Below are positions 8,818-18,638 of a stretch of DNA of 64,000 bases, in pieces. The DNA comes from Spiro-02 sp034114085 (GTDB lineage Bacteria; Spirochaetota; Spirochaetia; Sphaerochaetales; Sphaerochaetaceae), in contig JAXEWB010000058.1 of NCBI GenBank assembly GCA_034114085.1, positions 10,482-74,481 of the forward strand, read 5' to 3'. The notes below the pieces were generated by a model. It was given only the letters and a program-made list of their open reading frames with translations, was not told where the DNA came from and did not search any database. A program made the position numbers and the translations under genes. Position 1 is the stretch's first letter; each line of letters opens with the position of its first letter.

Positions 8818-11800
8818 ATGAAGACACACAACGGCGACAATGACTATAAGTACATCGTAGGCATCGGCGCATCGGCCGGCGGACTTGAGGCGTTGCAGAA
8901 ACTGTTGAGCGCATTGCCGGCCAACACGGGATTCCCGTATGTCATCGTACAGCATCTTTCCCCCGACTACAAAAGCCTGTTGGGTGAAATCCTGGGGAAG
9001 TACACGGACATGCCGGTCATCCAGGCTGAGGAAGACATGGAAGTGGGGCCGAACAAGGTGTACATCATCCAGCCGGGCAAGAACATGCGTATACAGAAGG
9101 GGAAGCTCAAGCTCGTCGACCAGATTCCCAAGGAGCTGAACCTTCCCATTGATATATTCTTCCGCTCTTTGGCGGAGGAGGCTGGTTCCCGTGCCATCGC
9201 GATTATCCTTTCCGGCACAGGGTCCGATGGAACGAACGGCATCAAGGCTATCAAGGAGAACGACGGGCTGGTCATCGTGCAGGACCTCGACACCTCCAAA
9301 TTCGACGGCATGCCGCGTTCCGCCATGCGTACCGGCATCGTCGACGCGCAGATATCCCCGGAAGAGATCGCCTTGGAACTACAGCATATCGCGGGATCCT
9401 CCATCGCAAGCACCCATGGAAAAACAGTGCAGGAAATTGACAGCGAGTTGATGAAAAAGGTCTACATGATCCTGAAAAAAGTCAGCAACGTCAATTTCAC
9501 GCACTATAAGCAGACGACCATCCTGCGGCGCATGGAACGACGCATGATGATCACCCACAAGGACAAGCTTGTGGACTATGTGAACTTTCTCATGGAGTCT
9601 CCGGAGGAAGTCCGCATCCTTTCCAAGGAGGTCCTCATCGGCGTCACGAGTTTTTTCCGCGACCCCGATTTCTTCCTGGTGTTGAAAGAGAAAGCGATTA
9701 CTGAAATCATAAACCATAGTATGGCGGACGAGGCGGTCCGAGTCTGGGTGGCCGGCTGCTCCACCGGCGAAGAAGCCTATTCCATGGCCATCATGTTCCA
9801 TGAGGTCATGGAAAGCCTCAGGATCAAACGCAACATCAAGATTTTCGCCACCGACCTGGATGCCGAGGCTATCGCTACGGCGGGCAAGGGCGTCTATGGG
9901 GACAACATCGTCGACGCCGTGTCGCCCGCGCGGCTGAGCAAGTTCTTTACACGCCGGAGCAATACGTATGTCGTGAACCGGGATATCCGCAAGATGATCG
10001 TGTTTTCACCGCACAATGTCTTTCAGGACCCCCCGTTCGGCCGTCTCGACCTGATCTCCTGCCGGAACATGCTGATCTATTTCCAGCCTGTCCTGCAAAA
10101 CGACTTGTTCGCCATCTTCCACCAGGCGCTCAAGGACAATGGATACCTGTTCCTCGGCAAGTCCGAGGCTATCGGCTCCTATACGGACGCATTCCCCGTC
10201 GTGGACGCCGCGGCCAAGATATTCACGCACAACAGCGAAGCGAAGATACCCGGAGCGAAGAAGGTGCCTTATTTGCAGGCTACCTATCTGGACGATGAAT
10301 ATGCGATTGACGCCGATACGGGATTCGTGCGCGTCTCCGACCGAGGCGACAATGAATACAATGGTGAAGTCGCCATCGACGACGCGATCCTCGTGCAGTT
10401 CATGCCGGCGTGCATCGTGATCAACGAAAAGAACGAGCTGGTGCATACCTACGGGGAGACCGCCAATGTGGTGCACATGCCGAGGGGCAAGTATTCCGAC
10501 AATCTGTTCGACCTGATTACGGATGGCCTGAAAATTCCGGTTTCCACCCTGTTGAAGGAATCGCGGGAGAAAAAGCGTAAAGTACAGTACAGGGACATCC
10601 ATTTCACCGGCGAGCATGAAAACGCAGTCATCGATCTGACGGTGGCCCCCGCCAGCAGGAACAACAACGACACGGAGAGCCTGTACGCGCTGGTATTCAC
10701 GGAGAACAGGCCGCAGGAACCCGCCGAGGATTCCGTCGTCTATGACATCGATCAGGTCGCCTCGCTGCGCATCACCGACCTGGAGCAGGAGCTGGCTGAG
10801 AAACAGACGAAGCTGGACCAGAGCGTATCCGAGCAGGAAACCGTCAACGAGGAGCTTCAGGCCGCCAATGAAGAGCTGCTGACCGCCAACGAGGAATTGC
10901 AGAGCTCGAACGAGGAACTGCAATCCGTCAATGAAGAGCTGTATACGGTCAACTCCGAATACCAGCAGAAGCTGACTGAGCTTTCCGACCTGAACGACGA
11001 TATCGCCAACTTCCTCTCATCTACGCTGACCGGTATCATCTTCGTGGACAACAAGCTCAATATCCGCCGCTATACCGATTACGTGACCACTGAGTTTTCT
11101 GTCATGGATCACGATATCGGACGTTCCTTGGCGTTTATCTCGTATCATTTTCCGACAGTGGATGTCACGGAGATTTGCACCAACGTGCTGAAGACGCTGA
11201 TTCCCGACGAGCGGGAAATCACCACGAACAACAGCAAGGTCTTTTTCATGCGCGTGGCCCCCTATCGTTCCACGGAGAACAAAATCCTCGGGTGCGTCAT
11301 CACCCTGATGGATATCACTACGCAGAAACAGAGCCAGGCCAACCTCCAGAACACTGAAAAGCGGCTGTCCATGGCGCAGCAGGTCAGCGACGCCAAAAGT
11401 GATTATCTTTCCCGCATCGCCCATGAGATACGAACGCCGATGAGTTCGCTCCTCAGCCTTGCGAAGACGGCGAAACAACAGGTCGGCAACAAGGACGCGC
11501 TGACCGCAAACCTGGACAAGATATCCGACACGGTCGACTACATGACTTCCATCGTAACGGATATCTCCGAGGCCTCCATCAGCGAACGCCTCGCCGCCGA
11601 TCAGGTGTCGGAGTCGTTCGCGCTACGTACCGTGCTGGACAACATCTCCGCCATTATGGAACCGCGCGCCGAAGAGGCCGGCGTAACCTATGAGGTGTCC
11701 GTCGATGACAATTTCAATCCGAGCTATGTCGGCAACAAGACGAAGATACAGCAGATACTGATCAATTTCCTGAACAATTCGGTCAAATATACAAAAGCGG

Positions 11801-12534
11801 GCGGAGCGGTTTCCCTGAGGGCGTTTGAAGAACTGCGTCGGGGGAACAAGGCGAGGGTCTGCTTTGTCATCGCCGATACGGGGATCGGCATCAAGAAAGA
11901 ATACCTCCCCAAGCTTTTCAAGCCATTTACACGGGAAAACAACAATGACGAGAATGCGGCGGTCAGCATGGGGCTCGGCCTTTCCATCGCATACAACCAG
12001 ATCATGTCCCTCAACGGCGATGTCTCCGTCGAGAGCGAGGAAGGCAAGGGCAGTACCTTTACAATCCATATCCAGCTTGATCGCTATGTCGAGGGGGAGA
12101 AAAAGCCGGATGAATATGCGGTGGCCGAACCGGGTGAATACGATTTGAACGGCTGCCACGTGCTGGTCGCCGAAGACAACGTGCTGAACCGGACGATCCT
12201 GGGCGCGTTGCTGACGAACGAGGGGATGACCTTTGTGGAGACCGGTGATGGCGAAGAGGCCGTCAAGGCGTTCCTCGATGCGCCGGAGCATACGTTTGAC
12301 TGCATCCTGATGGATATGAGGATGCCCCGGCTGGACGGTATCCGCGCCACCATGCAGATCCGCGAATCGGACAAGGCCGACGCCAAGACGATACCGATCA
12401 TCGGCGTGTCAGCCAATGGATTCGCCGACGATATCCGCCAGGCGCGAAAAGCCGGCATCGACGAATACGCTACAAAACCGATCGACCGCGACAATTTGCT
12501 TGCGGCAATGTCAAAACTGATCAAGCGTAAATGA
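8818..12534 (+). CDS. CheB-CheR fusion hybrid histidine kinase
   Basis: A 1238-residue fusion. Residues 1-195 are a CheB methylesterase catalytic domain without its usual receiver; the triad is visible as S19 (GASAGG), H46 (QHLSP) and D137 (GTGSDG). Residues 205-475 are a CheR methyltransferase with the SAM-binding AGCSTGEEAYS motif and a CRNMLIYF end motif. A long Glu/Asn-rich coiled coil (about 650-725) leads into a PAS domain (730-835), then HisKA with H869 (HEIRTP), an HATPase (NNS N-box, ADTGIGI, GLGLSIA) and a C-terminal receiver with the acceptor in LMDMRMP. It could therefore methylate and demethylate glutamates and also run a phosphorelay. No chemoreceptor gene is in the window, so its substrate is unknown. 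It is flanked by HPt genes on both sides. AAGGAG lies 11 bases upstream of the ATG. Confidence 0.93.
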   Translation: MKTHNGDNDYKYIVGIGASAGGLEALQKLLSALPANTGFPYVIVQHLSPDYKSLLGEILGKYTDMPVIQAEEDMEVGPNKVYIIQPGKNMRIQKGKLKLVDQIPKELNLPIDIFFRSLAEEAGSRAIAIILSGTGSDGTNGIKAIKENDGLVIVQDLDTSKFDGMPRSAMRTGIVDAQISPEEIALELQHIAGSSIASTHGKTVQEIDSELMKKVYMILKKVSNVNFTHYKQTTILRRMERRMMITHKDKLVDYVNFLMESPEEVRILSKEVLIGVTSFFRDPDFFLVLKEKAITEIINHSMADEAVRVWVAGCSTGEEAYSMAIMFHEVMESLRIKRNIKIFATDLDAEAIATAGKGVYGDNIVDAVSPARLSKFFTRRSNTYVVNRDIRKMIVFSPHNVFQDPPFGRLDLISCRNMLIYFQPVLQNDLFAIFHQALKDNGYLFLGKSEAIGSYTDAFPVVDAAAKIFTHNSEAKIPGAKKVPYLQATYLDDEYAIDADTGFVRVSDRGDNEYNGEVAIDDAILVQFMPACIVINEKNELVHTYGETANVVHMPRGKYSDNLFDLITDGLKIPVSTLLKESREKKRKVQYRDIHFTGEHENAVIDLTVAPASRNNNDTESLYALVFTENRPQEPAEDSVVYDIDQVASLRITDLEQELAEKQTKLDQSVSEQETVNEELQAANEELLTANEELQSSNEELQSVNEELYTVNSEYQQKLTELSDLNDDIANFLSSTLTGIIFVDNKLNIRRYTDYVTTEFSVMDHDIGRSLAFISYHFPTVDVTEICTNVLKTLIPDEREITTNNSKVFFMRVAPYRSTENKILGCVITLMDITTQKQSQANLQNTEKRLSMAQQVSDAKSDYLSRIAHEIRTPMSSLLSLAKTAKQQVGNKDALTANLDKISDTVDYMTSIVTDISEASISERLAADQVSESFALRTVLDNISAIMEPRAEEAGVTYEVSVDDNFNPSYVGNKTKIQQILINFLNNSVKYTKAGGAVSLRAFEELRRGNKARVCFVIADTGIGIKKEYLPKLFKPFTRENNNDENAAVSMGLGLSIAYNQIMSLNGDVSVESEEGKGSTFTIHIQLDRYVEGEKKPDEYAVAEPGEYDLNGCHVLVAEDNVLNRTILGALLTNEGMTFVETGDGEEAVKAFLDAPEHTFDCILMDMRMPRLDGIRATMQIRESDKADAKTIPIIGVSANGFADDIRQARKAGIDEYATKPIDRDNLLAAMSKLIKRK

Positions 12535-12556
12535 CGAAACATGAAGGAGCTAGGAT

Positions 12557-12916
12557 ATGGACAGGACGTTACTGATTGAATATGGGATAGACTATGACGC
12601 GGGATTGAGCAATAGCTTGGGTGATCCTGAATTCTTCAAGACGCTCCTGTCCATGTTTCTGCAAGATGATTGTTTTCCCCGTGCCAAGACTGCATATGCG
12701 GCAAAAGACTATAAAACGCTTTTTACCTGTATGCATGAATTGAAGGGCGTGACTGGAAACGCCGCCTTGACCGAATTGTATATGGCGGTCGTTCCGTTGT
12801 TGGAACTACTCCGGGAAGGGGCCGCCTCGGATGCTGAGGTTGACCGCCTGTTCTCCGTGGTAGAAGCGGTATATCGGCGCACTTGCGAGGGCATCGTCCT
12901 CGCTGTCGCACAATGA
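12557..12916 (+). CDS. HPt phosphotransfer protein 3
   Basis: A 119-residue HPt protein, more diverged than the two upstream copies. The active-site motif reads MHELKGVTGNAAL, giving H60 as the phospho-acceptor; the lysine and glycine positions are kept. AAGGAG stands 8 bases before the ATG. It lies between two hybrid kinases, 22 bases after the CheB-CheR kinase and 49 bases before the membrane hybrid kinase, and could link their receivers. It is the third stand-alone HPt within 5 kb, which is unusual for one locus. Confidence 0.85.
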   Translation: MDRTLLIEYGIDYDAGLSNSLGDPEFFKTLLSMFLQDDCFPRAKTAYAAKDYKTLFTCMHELKGVTGNAALTELYMAVVPLLELLREGAASDAEVDRLFSVVEAVYRRTCEGIVLAVAQ

Positions 12917-12965
12917 TGGCGCAGTGACGCGTGTGTACGGGACTGTATGAAAGGCGAGGAACAAA

Positions 12966-14960
12966 ATGAGGAAAATAATATCCGGGAAAATAGCGGTGGC
13001 GTTGATGTTCAGTGTCATCCTACTGGTTGGCGTCGCCGTACCATGCTATGCCCTTGGAGATGCCGATTCTGGAAGCGGGCCCATGGACAGGCCTGATGGC
13101 GCGGTCGATGAAACAACAACGGGAGCCACTGTCGCGCATGGCTACAGTCATGAGCCTGTTCCCGATTCGTACGATGAATGTCTGGTGCGCCTGAAAAATG
13201 GCGAACTTGCATTTGGCGACATCTTGTTTTCTGTATATCCCATTCCTGCGGCGGTCCTATCCATATTGTTCGTCGCTGCCATTGTTGCGTCGGTCGTCCT
13301 TTGTGTCATGAAACGGAAGAATGAGGAAAAACTTCAGGCGGCGTATGAAGGGATGAAGGAAGCGTTGGCTCTCGCGGAGAGAGCCAGTGCGGCGAAAGGC
13401 AGCTTCATGTCGAGGATGTCCCACGAGATTCGGACGCCGCTCAATGCGGTGATCGGCTACAATACCATTGCCCGGAAAGAATTGTCTTCCGTCCAGAATG
13501 CTATTGACCATAGGCGGGCGGACATGAAGGTTATGGATTGTCTGACTAAAAGCGAAATGGCCTCCAAGCATCTTCTGACGATCATCAATGACGTGCTGGA
13601 CATGTCCGCCATCGAGAGCGGGCGGATCAAGGTCGGCCATGACCGGTTCGATTTTAAAAGTCTCATTACTTCGCTCACGTCTATTTTTTATTCACAAGCC
13701 AAAAACAAGGGCGTTGCGTTTGAAGTTTTGTTTGATACATTCACCGAGGAATGGTTTGTCGGAGATCAGATGCGCGTCAACCAGATTCTCACGAACCTTC
13801 TCTCCAATGCGATCAAGTTCACTCCCGAAGGAGGCGAGGTAACGTTGCTTGTGAGCCAGCCGGAAGCGGAAAACAACGCGGCGCATATCCATTTCGAGGT
13901 TGCGGATACCGGCATAGGCATGGATCAAGAATACCTCGATCATATCTGGGCGCCGTTTGAACAGGAGGATTCCTCGATTTCACGACGTTTCGGAGGAACA
14001 GGCCTTGGCCTTTCCATTACAAAAAGCCTTGTTGAACTGATGAACGGGACGATTAGCGTAACGAGTGAGCAGGGGGTGGGTTCGACTTTCTTCGTGGATC
14101 TGACTTTTGAGCGTACCGAACAGCCCAAGGCCTCCAATACGTATGATTTCAGCGGCATCAACGCTCTTATCGTGGATGATGACGCCAGTACCTGCGATTA
14201 TGTCCGTCTGCTATTCACCCGTTGCGGCGCCCGCTGCGAGACCGTAACCTCCGGTCAGGCCGCGGTTGACGCATTCTCACGGGCCGTCGCTTCCGGCAGG
14301 CGGTTTACCATCTGCATGATAGACTGGCGCATGCCCCGCATGGACGGGATTGAGACGGTGAAGCGCATCAGGGATATCGCTGGAGAAGAAATTCCGATCA
14401 TTATCATCACCGCATATGATTTCTCCGAGATTGCAGACGCCGCGAAGGAAGCCGGAGTCGATATGTTTGTTTCCAAACCGCTATTCCAGTCTTCCCTGTT
14501 CGACTTGCTTGCGAATATCTGCGGGAAACTGGCTCCTGTAGTGGTGAGCCGAAACGTTGAGTACCATTTCGGTGGCGCACGCGTACTTTTGGTTGAAGAC
14601 AATGCCATGAACATGGAGGTCGCCAAACGGATACTTGGGTCCGTTCATCTAACGGTGGACGCCGCTCTGAACGGCAAGGAGGCCGTGTCGAGGTTTGAAG
14701 ACGCTCCGGCGGGAACCTATGAGGCGATTCTCATGGATGTGCAGATGCCGGAGATGGATGGGTATGAAGCTACCCGCACGATACGGGCGTCAGCCCATCC
14801 CGAGGCGAGAACGATTCCAATCATCGCCATGACCGCCGACGCCTTTGCGGAAAATGTGGCGGAAGCGCTTGAGTCCGGCATGAATGACCATGTTTCCAAA
14901 CCGATCGACATGCCGAAGCTGTTCGAGACATTGCGCCGGTATATTCCCAATACATTGTAA
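12966..14960 (+). CDS. Membrane hybrid histidine kinase with two receivers
   Basis: A 664-residue hybrid kinase. Residues 1-30 are a signal peptide or first membrane segment. A short exported loop of about 60 residues with no recognisable sensor fold follows, then a membrane helix at 94-115 and a coiled stretch. HisKA has the phospho-accepting H153 in SHEIRTPLN. The HATPase shows NLLSNAIKF, ADTGIGM and GTGLGLSI. Two receivers follow: about 394-510, with acceptor in MIDWRMP, and about 525-660, with acceptor in LMDVQMP. Two receivers and no own HPt fit relay through the stand-alone HPt proteins encoded upstream. The small exported loop suggests that a partner protein or membrane state is sensed rather than a large ligand (inference). 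No terminator was recognised in the 240 bases after the stop. Confidence 0.92.
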   Translation: MRKIISGKIAVALMFSVILLVGVAVPCYALGDADSGSGPMDRPDGAVDETTTGATVAHGYSHEPVPDSYDECLVRLKNGELAFGDILFSVYPIPAAVLSILFVAAIVASVVLCVMKRKNEEKLQAAYEGMKEALALAERASAAKGSFMSRMSHEIRTPLNAVIGYNTIARKELSSVQNAIDHRRADMKVMDCLTKSEMASKHLLTIINDVLDMSAIESGRIKVGHDRFDFKSLITSLTSIFYSQAKNKGVAFEVLFDTFTEEWFVGDQMRVNQILTNLLSNAIKFTPEGGEVTLLVSQPEAENNAAHIHFEVADTGIGMDQEYLDHIWAPFEQEDSSISRRFGGTGLGLSITKSLVELMNGTISVTSEQGVGSTFFVDLTFERTEQPKASNTYDFSGINALIVDDDASTCDYVRLLFTRCGARCETVTSGQAAVDAFSRAVASGRRFTICMIDWRMPRMDGIETVKRIRDIAGEEIPIIIITAYDFSEIADAAKEAGVDMFVSKPLFQSSLFDLLANICGKLAPVVVSRNVEYHFGGARVLLVEDNAMNMEVAKRILGSVHLTVDAALNGKEAVSRFEDAPAGTYEAILMDVQMPEMDGYEATRTIRASAHPEARTIPIIAMTADAFAENVAEALESGMNDHVSKPIDMPKLFETLRRYIPNTL

Positions 14961-15201
14961 TGCGCTGGTATCTGTCTGAGAAACCATGCGTGACATATAC
15001 GGCGGTATTCTCTCCGGTTGGAAAAACATCGGGGAGTCCGTGAGCCGCGAGTCTATGACACCGAACGACAGCACCGAAAACTACAGTATCGGTTTGACGG
15101 CCATGGGGTTTTAGAGGTAGACTTGAAGGACCGTCGGCCGCGGGAGTTCCCTGTGCGTCAGGGGGCGCCGGTCGATGGAAGATAGAAAAGAGGAGCGATT
15201 C

Positions 15202-16110
15202 ATGAAACCTGTATTGCTGGTACTTGCCGCTGGGATGGGGAGCCGGTACGGTGGCGTCAAACAGATTGATTCCGTGGGGATGCATGGGGAGACCTTGCTT
15301 GATTTCGGAGTATACGATGCTCACAAGAGCGGCTATGGCAAAGTGGTGTTCATCATCCGCAAGGATATCGAGAAGGACTTCCGGGAACGTCTGTTCGACC
15401 GGATCGCCCGGAACATGGACGCGGAGTATGTATTCCAGAGCCTAGATTCCCTGCTGACCCCGCAGCAGGTCGTTTTGGCGAAAGACAGGAAAAAGCCTTG
15501 GGGGACGATTCATGCCGTATTGTGCGCCAGGGACGCCGTACAGGCTCCGTTCACGGTCATCAACGCCGACGACTATTATGGCCGGGATGCGTTCCAGACC
15601 ATGGAAGGGCATTTGTCCCGGCTGGACAACGCGAGTGTCGAGCATGCGATGGTCGGCTATGTGCTGGAGAATACCATGAGCCTGAGCGGGTCAGTGTCCC
15701 GCGCCGTCTGTACAGTCAAGAACGACTATCTGGTGTCGATGCGTGAGAATACGAAGATCGAATACGTCGGCGACAGGATTATCAGCCATATCGATGACAA
15801 GGATGTTCCGTTGACCGGCAAGGAATGGGTGTCGATGAATTTCTTTGGCTTTACTCCCGCCGCATTCTCAGATTTTGACGGGTATTTTCAGAGATTCATT
15901 GAAAAGAATATCACTGCGGAAAAGACGGAATGCTATCTGCCCGAGGGGGCCAGCGACATCGTCACGTCCGGCGCAGGTAAGATCAAGTTCTATACGACCC
16001 AGGAGAAATGGTTCGGAATGACCTATAGCGAAGACCGCGAGCTTGTTCGCCAGGCGCTGGCTGAGAAAATCGCCGCTGGATATTATCCTGAGAAGCTGTG
16101 GGAGCGTTAA
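15202..16110 (+). CDS. Sugar-phosphate nucleotidyltransferase family protein
   Basis: A 302-residue NTP-transferase fold protein. The N-terminal signature LAAGMGSRYGGVKQ is the nucleotide-binding loop of sugar-1-phosphate nucleotidyltransferases, and INADDYYG matches the metal-binding aspartate region. Such enzymes make NDP-sugars for cell-envelope polysaccharides; the exact sugar cannot be read from the sequence. The start at 15202 is chosen because GAGGAG stands 6 bases upstream and the Rossmann strand follows at once; an in-frame ATG at 15175 has no good ribosome site. It follows the signalling locus after a 240-base gap and ends at a strong terminator, so it is probably a single gene. Confidence 0.85.
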   Translation: MKPVLLVLAAGMGSRYGGVKQIDSVGMHGETLLDFGVYDAHKSGYGKVVFIIRKDIEKDFRERLFDRIARNMDAEYVFQSLDSLLTPQQVVLAKDRKKPWGTIHAVLCARDAVQAPFTVINADDYYGRDAFQTMEGHLSRLDNASVEHAMVGYVLENTMSLSGSVSRAVCTVKNDYLVSMRENTKIEYVGDRIISHIDDKDVPLTGKEWVSMNFFGFTPAAFSDFDGYFQRFIEKNITAEKTECYLPEGASDIVTSGAGKIKFYTTQEKWFGMTYSEDRELVRQALAEKIAAGYYPEKLWER

Positions 16111-16135
16111 GGCTCTGGCTTTTGACCTCCGCATG

Positions 16136-16188
16136 AACGAGACCGTTGTGACAGTCTAAAAAGACGTGCGCGACAGTCTCGTTTTTTT
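16136..16188 (+). terminator. Intrinsic terminator after the nucleotidyltransferase gene
   Basis: An 8-bp stem (AACGAGAC at 16136-16143 with GTCTCGTT at 16176-16183) encloses a smaller GTCT/AGAC hairpin and runs into seven T residues. It lies 25 bases after the stop codon of the nucleotidyltransferase gene. Confidence 0.85.
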
Positions 16189-16372
16189 GTAGGTGACAAA
16201 TTGCCCCGTATGGAAAAGTGTGTCGCAGTTTGGCATGCCCCTTCTATCGCAAGTGATATGGCCGCATTCCGGCTGAATGGAACATACTATGAGCTGACGC
16301 TCTAGCGCGGCCTTCATCCTCCATGCCGGAATAATGCGGCTCGAATACAGGATTCCCCCACGTCCCCTGCTC
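16189..16372. other. Intergenic region, no gene seen
   Basis: Together with the terminator before it, this makes a 262-base gap between convergent genes. No convincing open frame, RNA fold or second T-tailed hairpin was seen; a CCCC/GGGG pair near 16365-16382 has no T run. Confidence 0.5.
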
Positions 16373-17335
16373 TCACCGGGGAACGTCGGGACTTCTGTGA
16401 TCCGGATTCTCCGGCTTCTGTTTCGACATCTGGGTTACGTCGGCTTGGGAAGCGAGGGCGGCCTTCGCAATCGGAGTGAACCCCTCGCCAAGTACCTGAT
16501 ACGCTTCCTGAACGATCATGAACGCCTTGTCGTCTATCTCATGGACGATGTTCGTCAGCCGGGATATCTTCTGGTTCGGCACCACAGTCATGATTACCGT
16601 CCTGTCGTTGCCGGTATACATGCCCGTCGCATGCAGCAACGTCCCGCCATGCCCCAACTCATCCATGATCGCCCGGCTGATCTGTTCCCTCCGGCCGCTG
16701 ATGATATACACCGTCTTCGCGTATCTCGTCCCCATGGAAAGCACCACTTTGTCGATTACCACTCCCGTAATATATACGGTGATGATGGCATATAAAGCGC
16801 TTTCGATACCGAATGTGAACGCAGATGCCAAGATGATGACCGCATCCACGAGAAACAACGATGTGCCGAGTGTCAGCTTGGTATAGCGGGCGAGTATCTG
16901 GGCGATGATATCCGTACCGCCCGTGTTCGAGCCGCTTTTCATGACAAGCCCGATGCCCGTGCCCATGATGACCCCGCCGAACAGGGCCGACAGCAGCACG
17001 CTCATCGGATGGTCGTAGTTGAGGATTCCGTCATAGCCGATCACCAGACAGATTCCGCTGGTGAACGCCGAGAGCAACAACGTGCCGATCAAGGACTTCA
17101 GGCCGTATTGCGCTCCGAATATCTTCATGCCGACCAAGAACAGCGGGACGCTCTGGACCATGATCATAAGACCGGGATCCCATCCGAACGTATGGTAAAG
17201 GATGGTCGCTATGCCGCTGACCCCGCCACTGGCTATTTTGGCCGGGTTCGCAAATACTGCGACACCTACCGCCGTGATAAAGGAACCGACCGCTATATAG
17301 AAGTATTCAGTGGCTTTGTGACGTTTGATTTCCAT
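16373..17335 (-). CDS. YitT family membrane protein (DUF161/DUF2179)
   Basis: About 320 residues. The first two thirds hold five or six hydrophobic helices with the family-typical features ANPAKIASGGVSGIA and SGSNTGGTDIIAQI; the C-terminal 90 residues form the soluble DUF2179 domain (YIISGRREQISRAIM, TVVPNQKISRL). YitT proteins are inner-membrane proteins of uncertain transport function. The ATG at 17335 (MEIKRH) fits the usual start, with GGAA five bases upstream; a GTG at 17371, after AAGGT, would add 12 residues. It converges on the nucleotidyltransferase gene and is transcribed away from the M20 hydrolase gene. Nothing nearby indicates the substrate. Confidence 0.88.
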   Translation of the reverse strand: MEIKRHKATEYFYIAVGSFITAVGVAVFANPAKIASGGVSGIATILYHTFGWDPGLMIMVQSVPLFLVGMKIFGAQYGLKSLIGTLLLSAFTSGICLVIGYDGILNYDHPMSVLLSALFGGVIMGTGIGLVMKSGSNTGGTDIIAQILARYTKLTLGTSLFLVDAVIILASAFTFGIESALYAIITVYITGVVIDKVVLSMGTRYAKTVYIISGRREQISRAIMDELGHGGTLLHATGMYTGNDRTVIMTVVPNQKISRLTNIVHEIDDKAFMIVQEAYQVLGEGFTPIAKAALASQADVTQMSKQKPENPDHRSPDVPR

Positions 17336-17436
17336 GTTTCCAGTATACACCAACCCGTTTCGATAGACCACACCTTGACCGGAGGGGCTTACGGGGGTAT
17401 GGTCATGTACATGAGAACATGTGCAGGAGGTGTCCC

Positions 17437-18624
17437 ATGGAAAGCCAGCGGACGATTGAACCGGCGTATCTTGAATTTTGCCGGGAGGTTCTGTCGATAC
17501 GGAGTCTATCCGGGGAGGAACGTCAGGTCGCTTCGTTCCTTATGGACGGCATGCGTCGCGCCGGGTTTGATGAAGTAGTTTCCGACCGGTACGGCAATAT
17601 CATCGGTACGGTAAAGGGTTCCGCCACCGGTCCTGTCGTGGTTCTGGAAGGGCACATGGACACCGTCCCCGTACCTGCTCCTGAACAATGGAAGCATGCG
17701 CCTTTCGAGTCTGTTGTTGCGGATGGCAAGCTGTATGGTCGGGGCGCGGCGGATATGAAGAGCGCATTGTGCGCCATGATCTGGGCAATCGGGGATTTGC
17801 TCAATGCCGGCTGGAGGCCGTCCGGCGACGTCCATGTCGTGGGTGTTGTTTACGAGGAAGTTTTTGAAGGCATCGCCTTCGGCAAGGCGTTGGATGCGCT
17901 GCGCCCCGATTTTGTAATTCTTGGCGAGGCGACCGAGCTACAGGTCTATACCGCGCAGAAGGGACGGGCGGAGATTGTATTGGAGACTTTCGGCAAGAAT
18001 GCCCATTCGGCGAATCCTGAGAAGGGTGTCAACGCCGCCGACGCTTTGGTCCGGTTGCTTTCCCGTGTACGCGAATTGCCCTGTCCTTCGGATTCGTTGG
18101 TCGGAGACGGCCTCATGGTTTTAACCGATATCAAGAGCCTGCCGTATCCAGGAAAATCCGTCATCCCGCATCTTGCGAAAGCGACCTATGATCGCCGTCT
18201 GATAGTAGGGGAGACAGAAAACAACGTTCTGGCGCCGATTCAGGATATCATTGATAATTTGGCGATTACGGACGAAACCTTTTCCGCAAGAGCCTTGATC
18301 GCCAGCGACGAGCAGGTCTGCTATACAGGCGAACGTATAGGTGGGCGTCGTTTCTTTCCCGCTTGGAGTCTTGACCGTTCCCACCAGTTGGCCCGTTGCG
18401 CCATCGACGCGGTCGGGCAGGTCACAGGCGTCCAGGAGTCGGTCGGATCATACTATTTCTGCACCGATGGAAGCGAAAGCGCCGGACGCAGGGACATCGC
18501 CACAATCGGAATCGGCCCTTCGTCGCAAAAACTCGCCCATGTGACCGATGAATATGTCCCTCTTGACCATCTGGTGAAGGTCAGGGCTATCTACGCCCAG
18601 GCGTTGATAAATCTCTATGCGTAG
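17437..18624 (+). CDS. M20 family metallohydrolase (YgeY-like)
   Basis: A 395-residue zinc-dependent hydrolase. Metal ligands and catalytic residues typical of M20 enzymes are visible: H73 and D75 in EGHMDTVP, D106 in GRGAADMKSA, and the E140-E141 pair in VVYEEVFEG. The C-terminal part (YYFCTDGSESAG, AHVTDEYVPL) matches the YgeY branch, annotated in other bacteria as a hydrolase linked to selenium and purine metabolism. No other genes of such a pathway are in this window, so the substrate is open; amidohydrolase or dipeptidase activity is equally possible. AGGAGG stands 6 bases before the ATG at 17437, which is preferred to an ATG 18 bases upstream. The stop lies 14 bases from the convergent LOG-family gene. 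Confidence 0.86.
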   Translation: MESQRTIEPAYLEFCREVLSIRSLSGEERQVASFLMDGMRRAGFDEVVSDRYGNIIGTVKGSATGPVVVLEGHMDTVPVPAPEQWKHAPFESVVADGKLYGRGAADMKSALCAMIWAIGDLLNAGWRPSGDVHVVGVVYEEVFEGIAFGKALDALRPDFVILGEATELQVYTAQKGRAEIVLETFGKNAHSANPEKGVNAADALVRLLSRVRELPCPSDSLVGDGLMVLTDIKSLPYPGKSVIPHLAKATYDRRLIVGETENNVLAPIQDIIDNLAITDETFSARALIASDEQVCYTGERIGGRRFFPAWSLDRSHQLARCAIDAVGQVTGVQESVGSYYFCTDGSESAGRRDIATIGIGPSSQKLAHVTDEYVPLDHLVKVRAIYAQALINLYA

Positions 18625-18638
18625 GGGATAGGGTAGTG

